From Clostridium sp. C8-1-8 (GTDB lineage Bacteria; Bacillota; Clostridia; Clostridiales; Clostridiaceae), in assembly GCF_009928445.1 (NCBI RefSeq), contig NZ_JAABNO010000014.1, positions 62,001-126,000 of the forward strand: a stretch of 64,000 nt of DNA. The letters are read 5' to 3'. The notes below the pieces were generated by a model. The model saw only the letters and a program-made list of their open reading frames with translations, had not been told where the DNA came from and did not search any database. Numbering within the stretch: the stretch's first letter is position 1; each line of letters begins with the position of its first letter. Below are positions 27,190 to 35,806 of this stretch, piece after piece. A program made the translations under genes and the position numbers.

Positions 27190-29298
27190 ATGTTGCTAAA
27201 CTTTTTAAGTAAGTTATTAAAATCGAATACTATAGATGAGGATAAACTACTTGATTATTTGAAGTATGACTACGATATTAGACCTGCTAAAGAAGCGTTA
27301 AGGATAACGCTAATATATGGAATTGTAGGAGTGCTGTGGATAATAGGATCCGATGAGATTTTAAGTTTGATTGTCAAGGATGTAGATACCTTTAAAACTT
27401 TAGCTGTACTTAAGGGATGGTTTTATGTACTTATAACCATGATAATAGTTTATTCACTTATTTTTACTAAGCTTACTCTTTTTAAGAGGGCTTTAGAAAA
27501 AATACATGATAACTATGAAAGTATGAGTTCAGCAAATGAAGAACTTGTAGCTCTGCAAGAAGATTTAAAAGAACAATTTATAGAATCTGAAAAGCACCGT
27601 AATGCACTTATTACTAGCGAGCAGAGATATGAACTAGCAGTTGAAGGTGCGGATTGTGGTATATGGGATTGGGATGTTGAAAATGATCAGTGGTATTTTT
27701 CAGCTAAGTGTAGAAGATATTTGGGCTTTGAAGACAATGAGCTTAAAAATGATATTAAAGACTGGACAAGATTACTTGATCCAGATACGAAGGAGCAAGC
27801 TTTAAGTAGAATAAGTGATTATGTTATGTCAGGAGATACAGCCTATGAAAATACCTTTAGAATGAGATGCAAGGATGGCAGTTATAAATGGATGCTAAGC
27901 AAAGGCAAGAGCACTAGAAATTCTGAGGGAAAGGTTATAAGAATAGCTGGTTCTTTTGCTGATATAACAGCTTATGTAGAAATGAATGAGAAGTTGAACT
28001 CAATGGCGTATTATGATATGTTGACAGGACTACCAAATAGATTTTTACTTGAGGATAAACTACAAGAGCTAATAAAGGAAGCAAGTGAGAGTAAAAGAAG
28101 ATTTGCCTTAGTTTATATGGATGTAGATAATTTTAAAAATATAAATGATACAATGGGGCATTTGTGTGGAGATAAGCTACTAAAAGATGTATCAACAATA
28201 CTAAAAGAAAAAATTAAGCATCCTAATATTATAGCAAGACTTGGTGGAGATGAATTTGCAATAGTTTTTGTAGATATAGAGGATAAGAAGCAAGTGGTAA
28301 GTAAAGTTAAGGAATTAATACAATACTTAAGAAAACCATGGGTTATAGAGGGGCAAGAATTCTTCATATCTTTTAGTGCAGGAATTGCATTGTATCCAGG
28401 ACATGGTGAAACTTTATCTATACTTATGAAAAATGCTGATATGGCTATGTATTATGTGAAGAAGAATATGAAAGATGATTACTGCTTTTATAATTCAGAA
28501 ATGGAAGAATTAAATTTAAATCAAGTAAAGCTAGTTAATGATTTAAGACGAGCTATTGACAATGAGCAATTTATCTTGTATTATCAACCAATAATAAATT
28601 TGTATGATAGTCAAGTTAACGGAGTAGAGGCACTTATAAGGTGGTACCACCCTGAAAAAGGAATGATACCTCCTATTGATTTTATTCCTTTAGCCGAAGA
28701 AGCTGGACTTATTTACGATATAGAAAAATGGGTATTAAGAACTGCACTTATTCAGAAGAAGCAATGGGAAGAAAAAGGGTATCATAATATTAAGATGTCC
28801 GTAAATATTTCTGGAAAAGCTGTAGTTAGCGAAGGGTTTATAGACTACATAAAGAATCTTACAGAAGAGATTAATTTAAATTACGATGATGTACAATTTG
28901 AGGTTACTGAAACAGCCTTTATGGAAGACTTAGATTTAGCGATAAATAACTTAAAGCAGATAAAGAAAACAGGAATAAAGATTGCCCTTGATGATTTTGG
29001 CACAGGGTATTCGTCTCTAACCTATCTGAAAAAGTTGCCAATTGATGTTGTTAAACTAGATAGAGGATTTATAAAGACTACAACAAATATTGAAGAAGAG
29101 CCAATTATACATTACGTTATTAAACTGATAAATAGATTAGAATTAAAACTAGTGGCAGAAGGAGTAGAAACCATCAAACAGCTTAACTTTCTTAAAAAAA
29201 ATAATTGTGATTATGCGCAAGGATATTTGTTTAGTAGACCAGTAGAAAGTAAGGAAGTTGAAATCTATTTTACCACAATGAAACAGGATTTGTTTTGA
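27190..29298 (+). CDS. Membrane PAS-GGDEF-EAL cyclic-di-GMP enzyme
   Basis: 702 residues. Two membrane helices (about 35-55 and 73-95) are followed by a coiled linker, a PAS/PAC domain (about 145-265; WDWDVENDQWYFS, GSYKWMLSKGKS), a GGDEF domain with intact LGGDEFAIVF (about 350), and an EAL domain with GVEALIRW, DDFGTGYSSL and VAEGVET. Both catalytic motifs look intact, so it could make and break cyclic-di-GMP depending on its input. A second GGDEF gene follows 32 bases later. Confidence 0.93.
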   Translation: MLLNFLSKLLKSNTIDEDKLLDYLKYDYDIRPAKEALRITLIYGIVGVLWIIGSDEILSLIVKDVDTFKTLAVLKGWFYVLITMIIVYSLIFTKLTLFKRALEKIHDNYESMSSANEELVALQEDLKEQFIESEKHRNALITSEQRYELAVEGADCGIWDWDVENDQWYFSAKCRRYLGFEDNELKNDIKDWTRLLDPDTKEQALSRISDYVMSGDTAYENTFRMRCKDGSYKWMLSKGKSTRNSEGKVIRIAGSFADITAYVEMNEKLNSMAYYDMLTGLPNRFLLEDKLQELIKEASESKRRFALVYMDVDNFKNINDTMGHLCGDKLLKDVSTILKEKIKHPNIIARLGGDEFAIVFVDIEDKKQVVSKVKELIQYLRKPWVIEGQEFFISFSAGIALYPGHGETLSILMKNADMAMYYVKKNMKDDYCFYNSEMEELNLNQVKLVNDLRRAIDNEQFILYYQPIINLYDSQVNGVEALIRWYHPEKGMIPPIDFIPLAEEAGLIYDIEKWVLRTALIQKKQWEEKGYHNIKMSVNISGKAVVSEGFIDYIKNLTEEINLNYDDVQFEVTETAFMEDLDLAINNLKQIKKTGIKIALDDFGTGYSSLTYLKKLPIDVVKLDRGFIKTTTNIEEEPIIHYVIKLINRLELKLVAEGVETIKQLNFLKKNNCDYAQGYLFSRPVESKEVEIYFTTMKQDLF

Positions 29299-29330
29299 AG
29301 CCATAAGATGAATGGATGTGATTTCGTTAG

Positions 29331-30227
29331 ATGAATATAGGTGATGAGTTAAACTTAGAGCTTATTAAAGATAATATTGATATCCTTAAGAAACTATATG
29401 ATGTAATAAGGATAGTAGATCCTGTAACAAAAAAAGTCTTATTATATGATGAAGGAAAACTTATAGAAAAAGGAAGTTCTTGCTTCAGCAAAATAGAAAA
29501 AGAACAAATGTGTAAAAACTGTATTTCGCTAAGGGCGTTAAAGGATAATAAGACTTATATGAAATTAGAAAATTCAGAGGATAAATCTTATCTAATTACT
29601 GTAATGCCTATGGAGTTAGAAGATAAAATCATAATTGTTGAGTTAATAAAAGAAGTTACAGACACTCTCTTTTATGGACATAGTTTAGATACAAAAGGAT
29701 GTAAAGTCAATAATATAATTCAAGAAATGAAGCAGCTTACTATAAAAGACTCTTTGACGGAGATCGCCAATAGAAGGTTTATAGATGAAAGGCTGCCCGT
29801 AGATATGAAGATATGTTATAAAAGCAAACAACCTATATCTATAATAATGGTAGACGTAGATCATTTTAAAAATATAAATGATCAATTTGGACATGTAGCA
29901 GGAGATGAAGTCTTAAGGGAGTTTGCTGATGCTCTAAAAAGTTGCATAAGGGATAAAAGGGACTGGATAGGCAGATATGGTGGTGAAGAATTCTTAGTTT
30001 GTGTTCCAGGCGCAGCTGCAGAAGCTGCTCTAGTTATAGCAGAAAGAATGAAGACAAATATAGAGAAGAAAAACTTTGTGCTTAATGGAGAAAACATAAA
30101 GATAACAGCATCTTTTGGAATATGTACAACCTATGATAAAGAGATTACCGTAGAGCAGTTTTTAAAATGTGCTGACCAAAAGCTTTACGATGCAAAAAAT
30201 GCAGGGAGAAATAGAATAATACTTTAA
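29331..30227 (+). CDS. Diguanylate cyclase with Cys-containing sensor domain
   Basis: 298 residues. The N-terminal 130 residues form a PAS-like domain with a cysteine cluster (SSCFSKIEKEQMCKNC, three Cys), which could bind metal, a cluster or a redox signal. The C-terminal GGDEF domain has the active motif GGEEF near 217 and NRRFIDERL at its start. It should make cyclic-di-GMP. It is probably cotranscribed with the GGDEF-EAL gene upstream. Start ATG has a weak ribosome site. Confidence 0.88.
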   Translation: MNIGDELNLELIKDNIDILKKLYDVIRIVDPVTKKVLLYDEGKLIEKGSSCFSKIEKEQMCKNCISLRALKDNKTYMKLENSEDKSYLITVMPMELEDKIIIVELIKEVTDTLFYGHSLDTKGCKVNNIIQEMKQLTIKDSLTEIANRRFIDERLPVDMKICYKSKQPISIIMVDVDHFKNINDQFGHVAGDEVLREFADALKSCIRDKRDWIGRYGGEEFLVCVPGAAAEAALVIAERMKTNIEKKNFVLNGENIKITASFGICTTYDKEITVEQFLKCADQKLYDAKNAGRNRIIL

Positions 30228-30230
30228 TAT

Positions 30231-30273
30231 AAGCAGTGGAGGATTAATATATATTAACCCTTACTGCTTTTTT
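30231..30273 (+). terminator. Terminator of the cyclic-di-GMP gene pair
   Basis: AAGCAGT / ACTGCTT outer stem plus GGATTAATAT / ATATTAACC inner stem, followed by TTTTTT. Confidence 0.85.
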
Positions 30274-30409
30274 GCTATACAAGTAATTTGAAAAAGTCCT
30301 TTAGTACATTTCTTATCACATAAACTTCACATTATAATTTGATACTGGTACAACATTTATTAACTAAAATCTATATTATAGATAGCTAAACAAGAAGGGA
30401 TGTGAATCT

Positions 30410-32086
30410 ATGAAGATTGGAAAGGCAAGTATAATAAAGATTTTTCTAGCTGTTGCACTTATATTTTCAATATTTGTATGTGGATATACTGTTATAAATT
30501 ATAAAGGAACTAATCAGAGTACTTATTTTACTATGAATAATAGAGGTGGGGGGCAAGGCTTTGGCAATAATATGGGCAGTCCACCAAATGACTTACAGGA
30601 AGGCAGAAGTAGCAATAAAAACTCTGGTGAAAATGATAGAAGTTTAAATAATCAAGACGCTGGTAGCGGTTCCAGTTCTGTAAATGACAATAGTAAGGAA
30701 AGTTCATCAGACAATAGTTTGAAGAGTAGGCCTCAATGGCAAGGTGGGACTAAGGGAAATTTCATGAGAATTGGGCAAAGTAGTACTGGCTCAGCATATT
30801 CCAAATACTTTTATGTTTACGCAGGTGTTTTTATATGTGTTGCTATAGGGCTTTACTATTATTTCATAAGAAAGAAAGCTTTAATAAATCCCAAAAATGA
30901 AAAAATACTAATATTATTATTTTTTGGAATAGGATTTCTATTGAGAGTTGCATTGGCACTTTTAATATACGGACATAATGACATGAACATATTTAAAGGT
31001 TGGGCGCAATCTGTTTCATCAAACTTAACTAAATTCTATACCAATACTATGATGAGTGACTATCCTCCTCTTTATATGTATGTATTATATGTGATAGGAA
31101 ATTTGGCTAAGATAACAGCATTAAATAAGTACTATGTATTGCTTTTAAAACTACCATCGATAATAGCTGATGTTATTTCATCATATCTCATATTTAGGGT
31201 ATCCAAAAGGTATGTAAGTAGTGAAATAAGTTTGATTATATCTATAATATACCTATATAACCCTGCAGTATTTATAAATTCAACTGTATGGGGACAAGTA
31301 GACTCTTTATTTGCATTAATTATAGTAATAGCACTTTACTTATTATCGAAGAATAAGCTAGTTATGTCTTCTTTTGTATTTACCGTAGCTGTACTTATGA
31401 AACCTCAAGGTATTATTTTTCTACCAGTGCTTTTCTTTGAGCATGTAAGACAAAAGAAACTAAAGAATTTTGTTGTATCTTTAGTTGTTGCTATAGTTAC
31501 AGCGCTAATTATAATAACACCTTTTACTTCAGGTAGAGATATAACTTGGATTTTTAAACTTTATTCAAGTACTGTATCTGAATATCCTTATGCAACAGTA
31601 AGTGCATTTAATTTCTTTTACCTAATGGGAGCAAACTACGTTAAGGATAGCTCAATATTCATTTTTATGAGCTATCATACCTGGGGAATGTTATTTATAG
31701 TACTTACCACATTACTATCATGGTATATATATTATAAAGGTAGAGAAGCAAAATATGTTTTTGCTGCAGCTTTGATACAAATAGCAGGGGTTTTTACTTT
31801 CTCAGTAGGTATGCATGAGAGATACCTGTTCCCAGCTATAATTCTGTCGATATTCGCCTTCATCAAATTTAGAGATAAGAGGATGCTGCTAATAAGTTTA
31901 GGATATAGTATTACGATATATCTAAACACACACTTAATCTTATTTAATTTCTTAGGTGGAAATGAAAAAAGAGGAGGTAGCGAGCCGATAGGTATATTTG
32001 TATCAATATTAAATATAGTGCTATTTGCATATGTTATTAAAGTTGTTTTTGATAGTTTTTCTAAGAAATCTGTTATAAAGATGTAG
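30410..32086 (+). CDS. GT-C type membrane glycosyltransferase-like protein
   Basis: 558 residues. One N-terminal membrane helix (about 9-29) is followed by a low-complexity outside segment rich in Gly, Asn and Ser (about 40-125), then about ten membrane helices. Signals of lipid-linked-sugar (GT-C, dolichyl- or polyprenyl-type) transferases are visible: DMNIFKGWAQS with an acidic residue in the first loop, DYPPLYMYVLY, NSTVWGQVD, and SVGMHERYLFPA. It probably moves a sugar from a polyprenyl carrier onto a cell-surface acceptor. The acceptor is unknown and no glycan operon surrounds it. Confidence 0.75.
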   Translation: MKIGKASIIKIFLAVALIFSIFVCGYTVINYKGTNQSTYFTMNNRGGGQGFGNNMGSPPNDLQEGRSSNKNSGENDRSLNNQDAGSGSSSVNDNSKESSSDNSLKSRPQWQGGTKGNFMRIGQSSTGSAYSKYFYVYAGVFICVAIGLYYYFIRKKALINPKNEKILILLFFGIGFLLRVALALLIYGHNDMNIFKGWAQSVSSNLTKFYTNTMMSDYPPLYMYVLYVIGNLAKITALNKYYVLLLKLPSIIADVISSYLIFRVSKRYVSSEISLIISIIYLYNPAVFINSTVWGQVDSLFALIIVIALYLLSKNKLVMSSFVFTVAVLMKPQGIIFLPVLFFEHVRQKKLKNFVVSLVVAIVTALIIITPFTSGRDITWIFKLYSSTVSEYPYATVSAFNFFYLMGANYVKDSSIFIFMSYHTWGMLFIVLTTLLSWYIYYKGREAKYVFAAALIQIAGVFTFSVGMHERYLFPAIILSIFAFIKFRDKRMLLISLGYSITIYLNTHLILFNFLGGNEKRGGSEPIGIFVSILNIVLFAYVIKVVFDSFSKKSVIKM

Positions 32087-32150
32087 CGGATTAGTTGGAA
32101 GGTAATTATAAAGATGCTGTTTTAAATAGAATATTTGTAGTTCTTAAATA

Positions 32151-32198
32151 AAAGCCATGCATATAGGAAGGTTAGGATACCTTTTAATACATGGCTTT
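32151..32198 (+). terminator. Hairpin, near-copy of the one at 4561
   Basis: AAAGCCATG / CATGGCTTT stem with AAGGT / ACCTT inside. It shares AAGCCATGCATATA and ATGGCTT with the hairpin at 4561-4608. It follows the glycosyltransferase gene. Confidence 0.65.
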
Positions 32199-32346
32199 TA
32201 ACTTTAAAAGATATAATTTAATTTTAATATGGGTATCTACAGCTATTAACTTATGTCAATAAAACAGAATAACAACACAAAATTAATATAAAATAGCTTC
32301 ACTTCATAGCATATTTATAAAAGATTTGTGCGTATATTTAAAGAAA

Positions 32347-32374
32347 ACAATATTTATTTTTCTTAAATATTGTT
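32347..32374 (+). promoter_or_regulatory. Inverted repeat before the TerC-family gene
   Basis: Perfect AACAATATTTA / TAAATATTGTT arms with a six-base centre, ending just before the ribosome site. Could be an operator or a translation-control hairpin. No yybP-ykoY (Mn2+) riboswitch was seen here, although TerC genes often have one. Confidence 0.4.
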
Positions 32375-32391
32375 AAAGTTTGGAGGTTATG

Positions 32392-33081
32392 ATGTACACA
32401 TTTTCTGAGCTCATTTCCAAGGGGATACAAATTTTCTTTATTAATTTGGTTTTGTCTGGGGATAACGTTGGAGTAATTGCCCTGGCAATAAAAGACCTTC
32501 CACCAAAAAAAGCAAAGCTTGCCAACATTATGGGGGTATGCGTAGCATTTTTTCTGAGAATATTTTTTGTAGGTATTATCGGCTATTTATATACCTTAGA
32601 ATGGTTACATATAGACATAATAGGTGCTATTTTACTTTTATATATAACCTTTAATATGCTGCAAGAACAGCATAAAAGCTTGCAGGGAAAAAGTAGACAA
32701 ACTGGTGGGTTCTTTAAGGCTATAATATCAATAACTGTTGCAGATATTAGCATGAGTCTTGATAATGTACTAGCTATCGTGGCTATTGCTATGACAGATA
32801 CAGGACAAATTACAGGACAGCAGATGGGGCTTGTGGTATTCGGTCTTATGGTATGTATGCCAATTATATTTTGGGGAAGTGAATTTATTGCTGATATGAT
32901 GGTGAAGTTTCCTGTTATTATATATATTTGTGCAGCGCTTTTAGTATATACTGCAGTAAAAATGATATTTGATGATAAACTAATATCAGCAGCGATTAGC
33001 GGTATTAATCCAGCGCTAGGTTTAATATTCTCAATACTATGTGCTTTGGCTGTGATAGTTTACGGTTTTGAAAATATATAG
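32392..33081 (+). CDS. TerC-family integral membrane protein
   Basis: 229 residues from the ATG five bases after TGGAGG; an ATG one codon earlier is also possible. About seven membrane helices carry the family motifs LVLSGDNVGVIALAI and ISMSLDNVLAIVAIA, whose buried Asp-Asn pairs are typical of TerC/YceF proteins. Members are linked to metal (Mn2+) export or to loading of secreted metalloproteins. It is monocistronic. Confidence 0.85.
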   Translation: MYTFSELISKGIQIFFINLVLSGDNVGVIALAIKDLPPKKAKLANIMGVCVAFFLRIFFVGIIGYLYTLEWLHIDIIGAILLLYITFNMLQEQHKSLQGKSRQTGGFFKAIISITVADISMSLDNVLAIVAIAMTDTGQITGQQMGLVVFGLMVCMPIIFWGSEFIADMMVKFPVIIYICAALLVYTAVKMIFDDKLISAAISGINPALGLIFSILCALAVIVYGFENI

Positions 33082-33112
33082 TATAAACATATTAGTGACT
33101 AATTTATTTTAC

Positions 33113-33190
33113 TTTCTAGGAAGTTATACAATTTTAGTTGAACCAAGTAAAATCAATTTTCTGGAGTAGATATTTAGGATAAACAGCTTT
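33113..33190 (+). repeat. Dispersed intergenic repeat, copy E (5' part)
   Basis: Shares TTTAGTTGAACC, AGTAAAATCAA and GAGTAGATATTTAGGATAAA with copies B and C; the hairpins are missing. Confidence 0.5.
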
Positions 33191-33233
33191 TATAGAAATT
33201 ATTAGCTGAAGAAAGTGGACAAGGTGATGAAGA

Positions 33234-33854
33234 ATGGATGAAATAAAAGGAATTTTAAAGGTTATAAATCTAGGGGAAAAGCTAAAATATGAATTAAGAC
33301 ATAGTTTTTTATCTAATGGAAGACAAGAAAGTGTGGCAGAGCATACATGGAGAGTTTCTCTTATGGCTATGCTGCTAGAAAAATACCTATCAAAGCCAAT
33401 AGATACCGAGAAACTTCTAAAAATGATTATAATACATGATCTTGTAGAGGCAGAGGCTGGAGATATACCTGCTTTCAACAGCATGAATAATGAAGAAGTA
33501 AAGAAATTAAAGCATGAAAATGAAGTAAGAGCAATAGAAAGGATAAGAGATATGCTTGGAGTAGCTCTAGGTCCTGAACTTTATGATTTATGGATGGAGT
33601 TTGAAGAGAAAGAAACCTATGAAGCTAAAGTGGCTAATGGCTTAGACAAGCTTGAAGCTCAGGTGCAGCATAATGAAGCGGAGTTAGCTACTTGGATAGA
33701 TATAGAATATGATATGTGCTATATGATGGATAAACATGTAGAGTTCGAGCCGGCACTTATGGAATTAAAAAGTTTAATTCTTGATCAGGCTGAAAAGAAG
33801 ATGAAAAATGGTGGTATAGATATTGAAGCTATAAAGGAAAAGGGCGGAAAGTAA
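33234..33854 (+). CDS. HD-domain nucleotide hydrolase, YfbR/HDDC2-like
   Basis: 206 residues after AAGGTGATGA. HD-domain metal residues are visible in order: RQESVAEHTWRVS (first His), IIHDLVEAEAGDI (His-Asp) and GLDKLEAQVQHNEAEL (distal Asp). This arrangement is that of the YfbR/HDDC2 family, which dephosphorylates deoxynucleoside monophosphates. The C-terminal 50 residues are a helical extension. It is monocistronic with its own terminator. Confidence 0.85.
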   Translation: MDEIKGILKVINLGEKLKYELRHSFLSNGRQESVAEHTWRVSLMAMLLEKYLSKPIDTEKLLKMIIIHDLVEAEAGDIPAFNSMNNEEVKKLKHENEVRAIERIRDMLGVALGPELYDLWMEFEEKETYEAKVANGLDKLEAQVQHNEAELATWIDIEYDMCYMMDKHVEFEPALMELKSLILDQAEKKMKNGGIDIEAIKEKGGK

Positions 33855-33867
33855 AAATTTAGGTGTA

Positions 33868-33910
33868 GAAAAACAGCTAGAGCAAAAAATGCTACAGCTG
33901 TTTTTATTTT
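33868..33910 (+). terminator. Terminator after the HD-domain gene
   Basis: AAAACAGCT / AGCTGTTTT outer stem with an inner AGCA / TGCT, then a T-rich tail. Confidence 0.88.
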
Positions 33911-33960
33911 TGGATTTGTTAAATTACCGTGTTTAAATTAAGCAGGCTTCTCTAAATAAG

Positions 33961-33989
33961 TTTATAGTATATGTATAAATTAATATAAT
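33961..33989 (+). promoter_or_regulatory. Predicted promoter of an orphan short transcript
   Basis: TTTATA, a 17-base spacer and a perfect TATAAT, with no coding region before the terminator at 34036. Confidence 0.4.
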
Positions 33990-33995
33990 TGGTAA

Positions 33996-34060
33996 ATAAT
34001 ATAAATATGACTCGAAAGGTCATTACGTAGGATTTTGCCGCCATATGGCGGTATTTTTTT
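33996..34060 (+). ncRNA. Candidate small RNA of about 65 nt
   Basis: Between the predicted promoter and a strong terminator there is no ORF. The segment folds as an ATGAC / GTCAT hairpin with a six-base loop followed by the terminator stem. An independent short transcript is inferred; no known RNA family was recognised. Confidence 0.4.
34036..34060 (+). terminator. GC-rich terminator with no gene in front
   Basis: Palindrome CCGCCATATGGCGG followed by TATTTTTTT. It is unusually GC-rich for this DNA. Confidence 0.88.
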
Positions 34061-34180
34061 ATTGTCTAGAAAAATATTTTTTAGAGAAAGATATGGACAA
34101 CTACCTGTAGATGGCTTTAACAACTTTTTTATTTCTTGTATTTAGTATCCATATTCATAAATAAACATAAGAAAAAAATA

Positions 34181-34228
34181 CCTACTATTATATATGAAAG
34201 TGCTTTCATGGGTAGTAGCGGTTTTTCA
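34181..34228. terminator. Bidirectional-looking hairpin
   Basis: CCTACTA / TAGTAG outer arms around ATGAAAG / CTTTCAT, with a T-run on the right and a longer A-run on the left, so it could stop reverse-strand transcripts. No gene on either strand explains it directly. Confidence 0.55.
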
Positions 34229-34310
34229 GTTTGTAGTGAAAGTTAAAAATTAATTCAAAATGTTATTTTTATAGTATATAATATTGAATTAATGGGAAGG
34301 TGATATATGT

Positions 34311-34400
34311 ATGGATACTGGAACAGTAGTAAAAGCAGTGGTTGTAATATTGTTAGGAGCAGCCTACCTTTGGACAAATTCCAAAAGATACAAGGATTAA
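34311..34400 (+). CDS. 29-residue single-helix membrane peptide
   Basis: ATG eight bases after GGAAGGTG. The product has one hydrophobic helix, VVKAVVVILLGAAYLW, then a polar basic end NSKRYKD. It ends 19 bases before the alanine-racemase-like gene and is likely cotranscribed. An overlapping ATG frame four bases earlier gives an unlikely Ser/Asn-rich product. Small membrane peptides of this size are easily missed. Function unknown. Confidence 0.5.
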   Translation: MDTGTVVKAVVVILLGAAYLWTNSKRYKD

Positions 34401-34419
34401 AAGTAGAAAGGAACATCAT

Positions 34420-35475
34420 ATGAAGAACTTTTGGTGCGATGTGTACTTAGATAAGATTAAAAATAACGTTGATAGAATAAAACAATTAACCAATAATAAA
34501 AAATTGATTGCAGTTGTTAAGGGTAATGCTTATGGTTTAGGAATTGAGGGAGTAACAGGGTATTTAGATTCCTTTGTGGATTTATTTGCAGTAGGAGATA
34601 TAGAAGAGGCAAAAAGAGTTAAAAGTGAGAAGGAAATATTGCTTTTAAGTCCGCTTGTAACTGCAACAGATTTTAATATAGATATGGACAACGTAATATT
34701 TACCATAGACAATGAAAGCATACTAGAAAAGTTGCCAAACGAGGTGAAGTTTAAGATTCATCTTTATATAGATACTGGAATGAATAGAATGGGTATTAGA
34801 CCTGACAGATTAGATCTTGTTATTGATAAAATTAGAAATGACTATAAAAACATAATTATTGATGGGATATATACTCACTTACATAATGGAAGCGATGTCA
34901 AGTATACAAAGAATCAAATAAGCTTATTTAAAAGTGCAGTGGAAAAGTATTTGGGAGTGATCCCTAATATACATTGTTTGAATTCTACATGCACGTTGAA
35001 TAGTGAATATAGGGAGATGACAGACTTTACTAATTGCGTGAGAGCTGGGAATCTTTTATATGGATATGATGGTTTAACTCAAGGATTTAAGAAAGCCTAT
35101 GGATTTTTTGCAAAGCCTGTAAACATGCATTTTGTGAAGAAGGGTGAGCCTGTAGGCTATAGCTGTAGGTACAAGGCTAAGCAAGATATGCATGTGGGAG
35201 TGCTTGGTTTTGGTAATATAGAACATTTTGGATTTAATAAAGCTGTAAAGCATAACTTATTTTACGACATAATAAAGGTTATTTATAATCATATAAAATT
35301 TAGACCGGTGATATTTGCTGGCAACAAAGGCGTAAGAGTACTTGGAACTGCCAATATGAATACCACCCTGATATCCATGGAAGGTATAGGATTAGAGAGT
35401 ATACTTAGAATCGATATATCACCTATATTAGCAGATTCGTCAGTGGAGAAAAATTACATCACGAATTATAAGTAA
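34420..35475 (+). CDS. Alanine-racemase-like PLP protein
   Basis: 351 residues. The PLP-binding lysine is in LIAVVKGNAYGLG (Lys34). Barrel motifs IDTGMNRMGIRP and HLHNGSD follow, and the C-terminal domain keeps the catalytic-Tyr region as VGYSCRYKA. The next conserved block, GYADG in true Alr, is LGFGN here, so the gate tyrosine is Phe and the Asp is lost. The protein is also slightly short (Alr is about 370-390). It may be an alanine racemase variant or act on another amino acid. The small membrane peptide just upstream is probably cotranscribed. Confidence 0.75.
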   Translation: MKNFWCDVYLDKIKNNVDRIKQLTNNKKLIAVVKGNAYGLGIEGVTGYLDSFVDLFAVGDIEEAKRVKSEKEILLLSPLVTATDFNIDMDNVIFTIDNESILEKLPNEVKFKIHLYIDTGMNRMGIRPDRLDLVIDKIRNDYKNIIIDGIYTHLHNGSDVKYTKNQISLFKSAVEKYLGVIPNIHCLNSTCTLNSEYREMTDFTNCVRAGNLLYGYDGLTQGFKKAYGFFAKPVNMHFVKKGEPVGYSCRYKAKQDMHVGVLGFGNIEHFGFNKAVKHNLFYDIIKVIYNHIKFRPVIFAGNKGVRVLGTANMNTTLISMEGIGLESILRIDISPILADSSVEKNYITNYK

Positions 35476-35479
35476 GAAT

Positions 35480-35528
35480 AAACAGTTTAACGTTCGGTTA
35501 TATACGAATGTTGAACTGTTTGTTTTGT
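35480..35528 (+). terminator. Terminator between the racemase-like gene and the purine operon
   Basis: Seventeen-pair stem AAACAGTTTAACGTTCG / CGAATGTTGAACTGTTT with two wobble pairs, then T-rich DNA. The arms contain CGTTCGG and CGAATG, loosely like half PurBoxes, but terminator use explains them better. Confidence 0.88.
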
Positions 35529-35535
35529 TTTATTA

Positions 35536-35564
35536 TTGACAAAGTATGGTGAAAGTGTTATTTT
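35536..35564 (+). promoter_or_regulatory. Predicted promoter of the purine operon
   Basis: Consensus TTGACA, a 17-base spacer and TATTTT, about 240 bases before purL. Confidence 0.7.
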
Positions 35565-35570
35565 AATTTT

Positions 35571-35806
35571 GTAAAGACGAATAAATAATAAAAAAGTATA
35601 AGCATAATTCGTAATCAAAGGTGATTGCTTTCCTGAGTATCTCCTTGGGAATTTTTTTTTGCCGATAAAGATGTATTAGTTCGATCAGAAAACTATTTTA
35701 AAAACTCCTCTGGGTTTTGAGAGGAGAATTTGAAAATTTAAATTTAAAACGAAGTTATACGTCATAACCATATTAAATCTGAATATTTGTGTTTTGGGAG
35801 GAAATC
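35571..35806 (+). promoter_or_regulatory. Purine operon leader with possible attenuator
   Basis: A 235-base untranslated leader. It has arms ACGAAT / ATTCGT (35578 and 35616 regions), a weak stem AAGG-GAT / ATC-CCTT near 35620-35650 followed by nine T, and a CTCCTCT / AGAGGAG hairpin at about 35704-35730. The weak stem with a T-run before the first gene suggests transcription attenuation. It does not match the purine, ZTP, PRPP or THF riboswitch patterns I know. Confidence 0.4.

Noticed and set aside
32200..32390. yybP-ykoY manganese riboswitch before the TerC gene
   Set aside because: Searched because TerC genes often carry one. None of its conserved loop sequences is present; only a simple inverted repeat is found.
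35480..35528. Pair of PurBoxes for PurR before the purine operon
   Set aside because: CGTTCGG and CGAATG resemble PurBox halves, but they lie upstream of the promoter as the two arms of a good terminator, and spacing does not fit the known arrangement.
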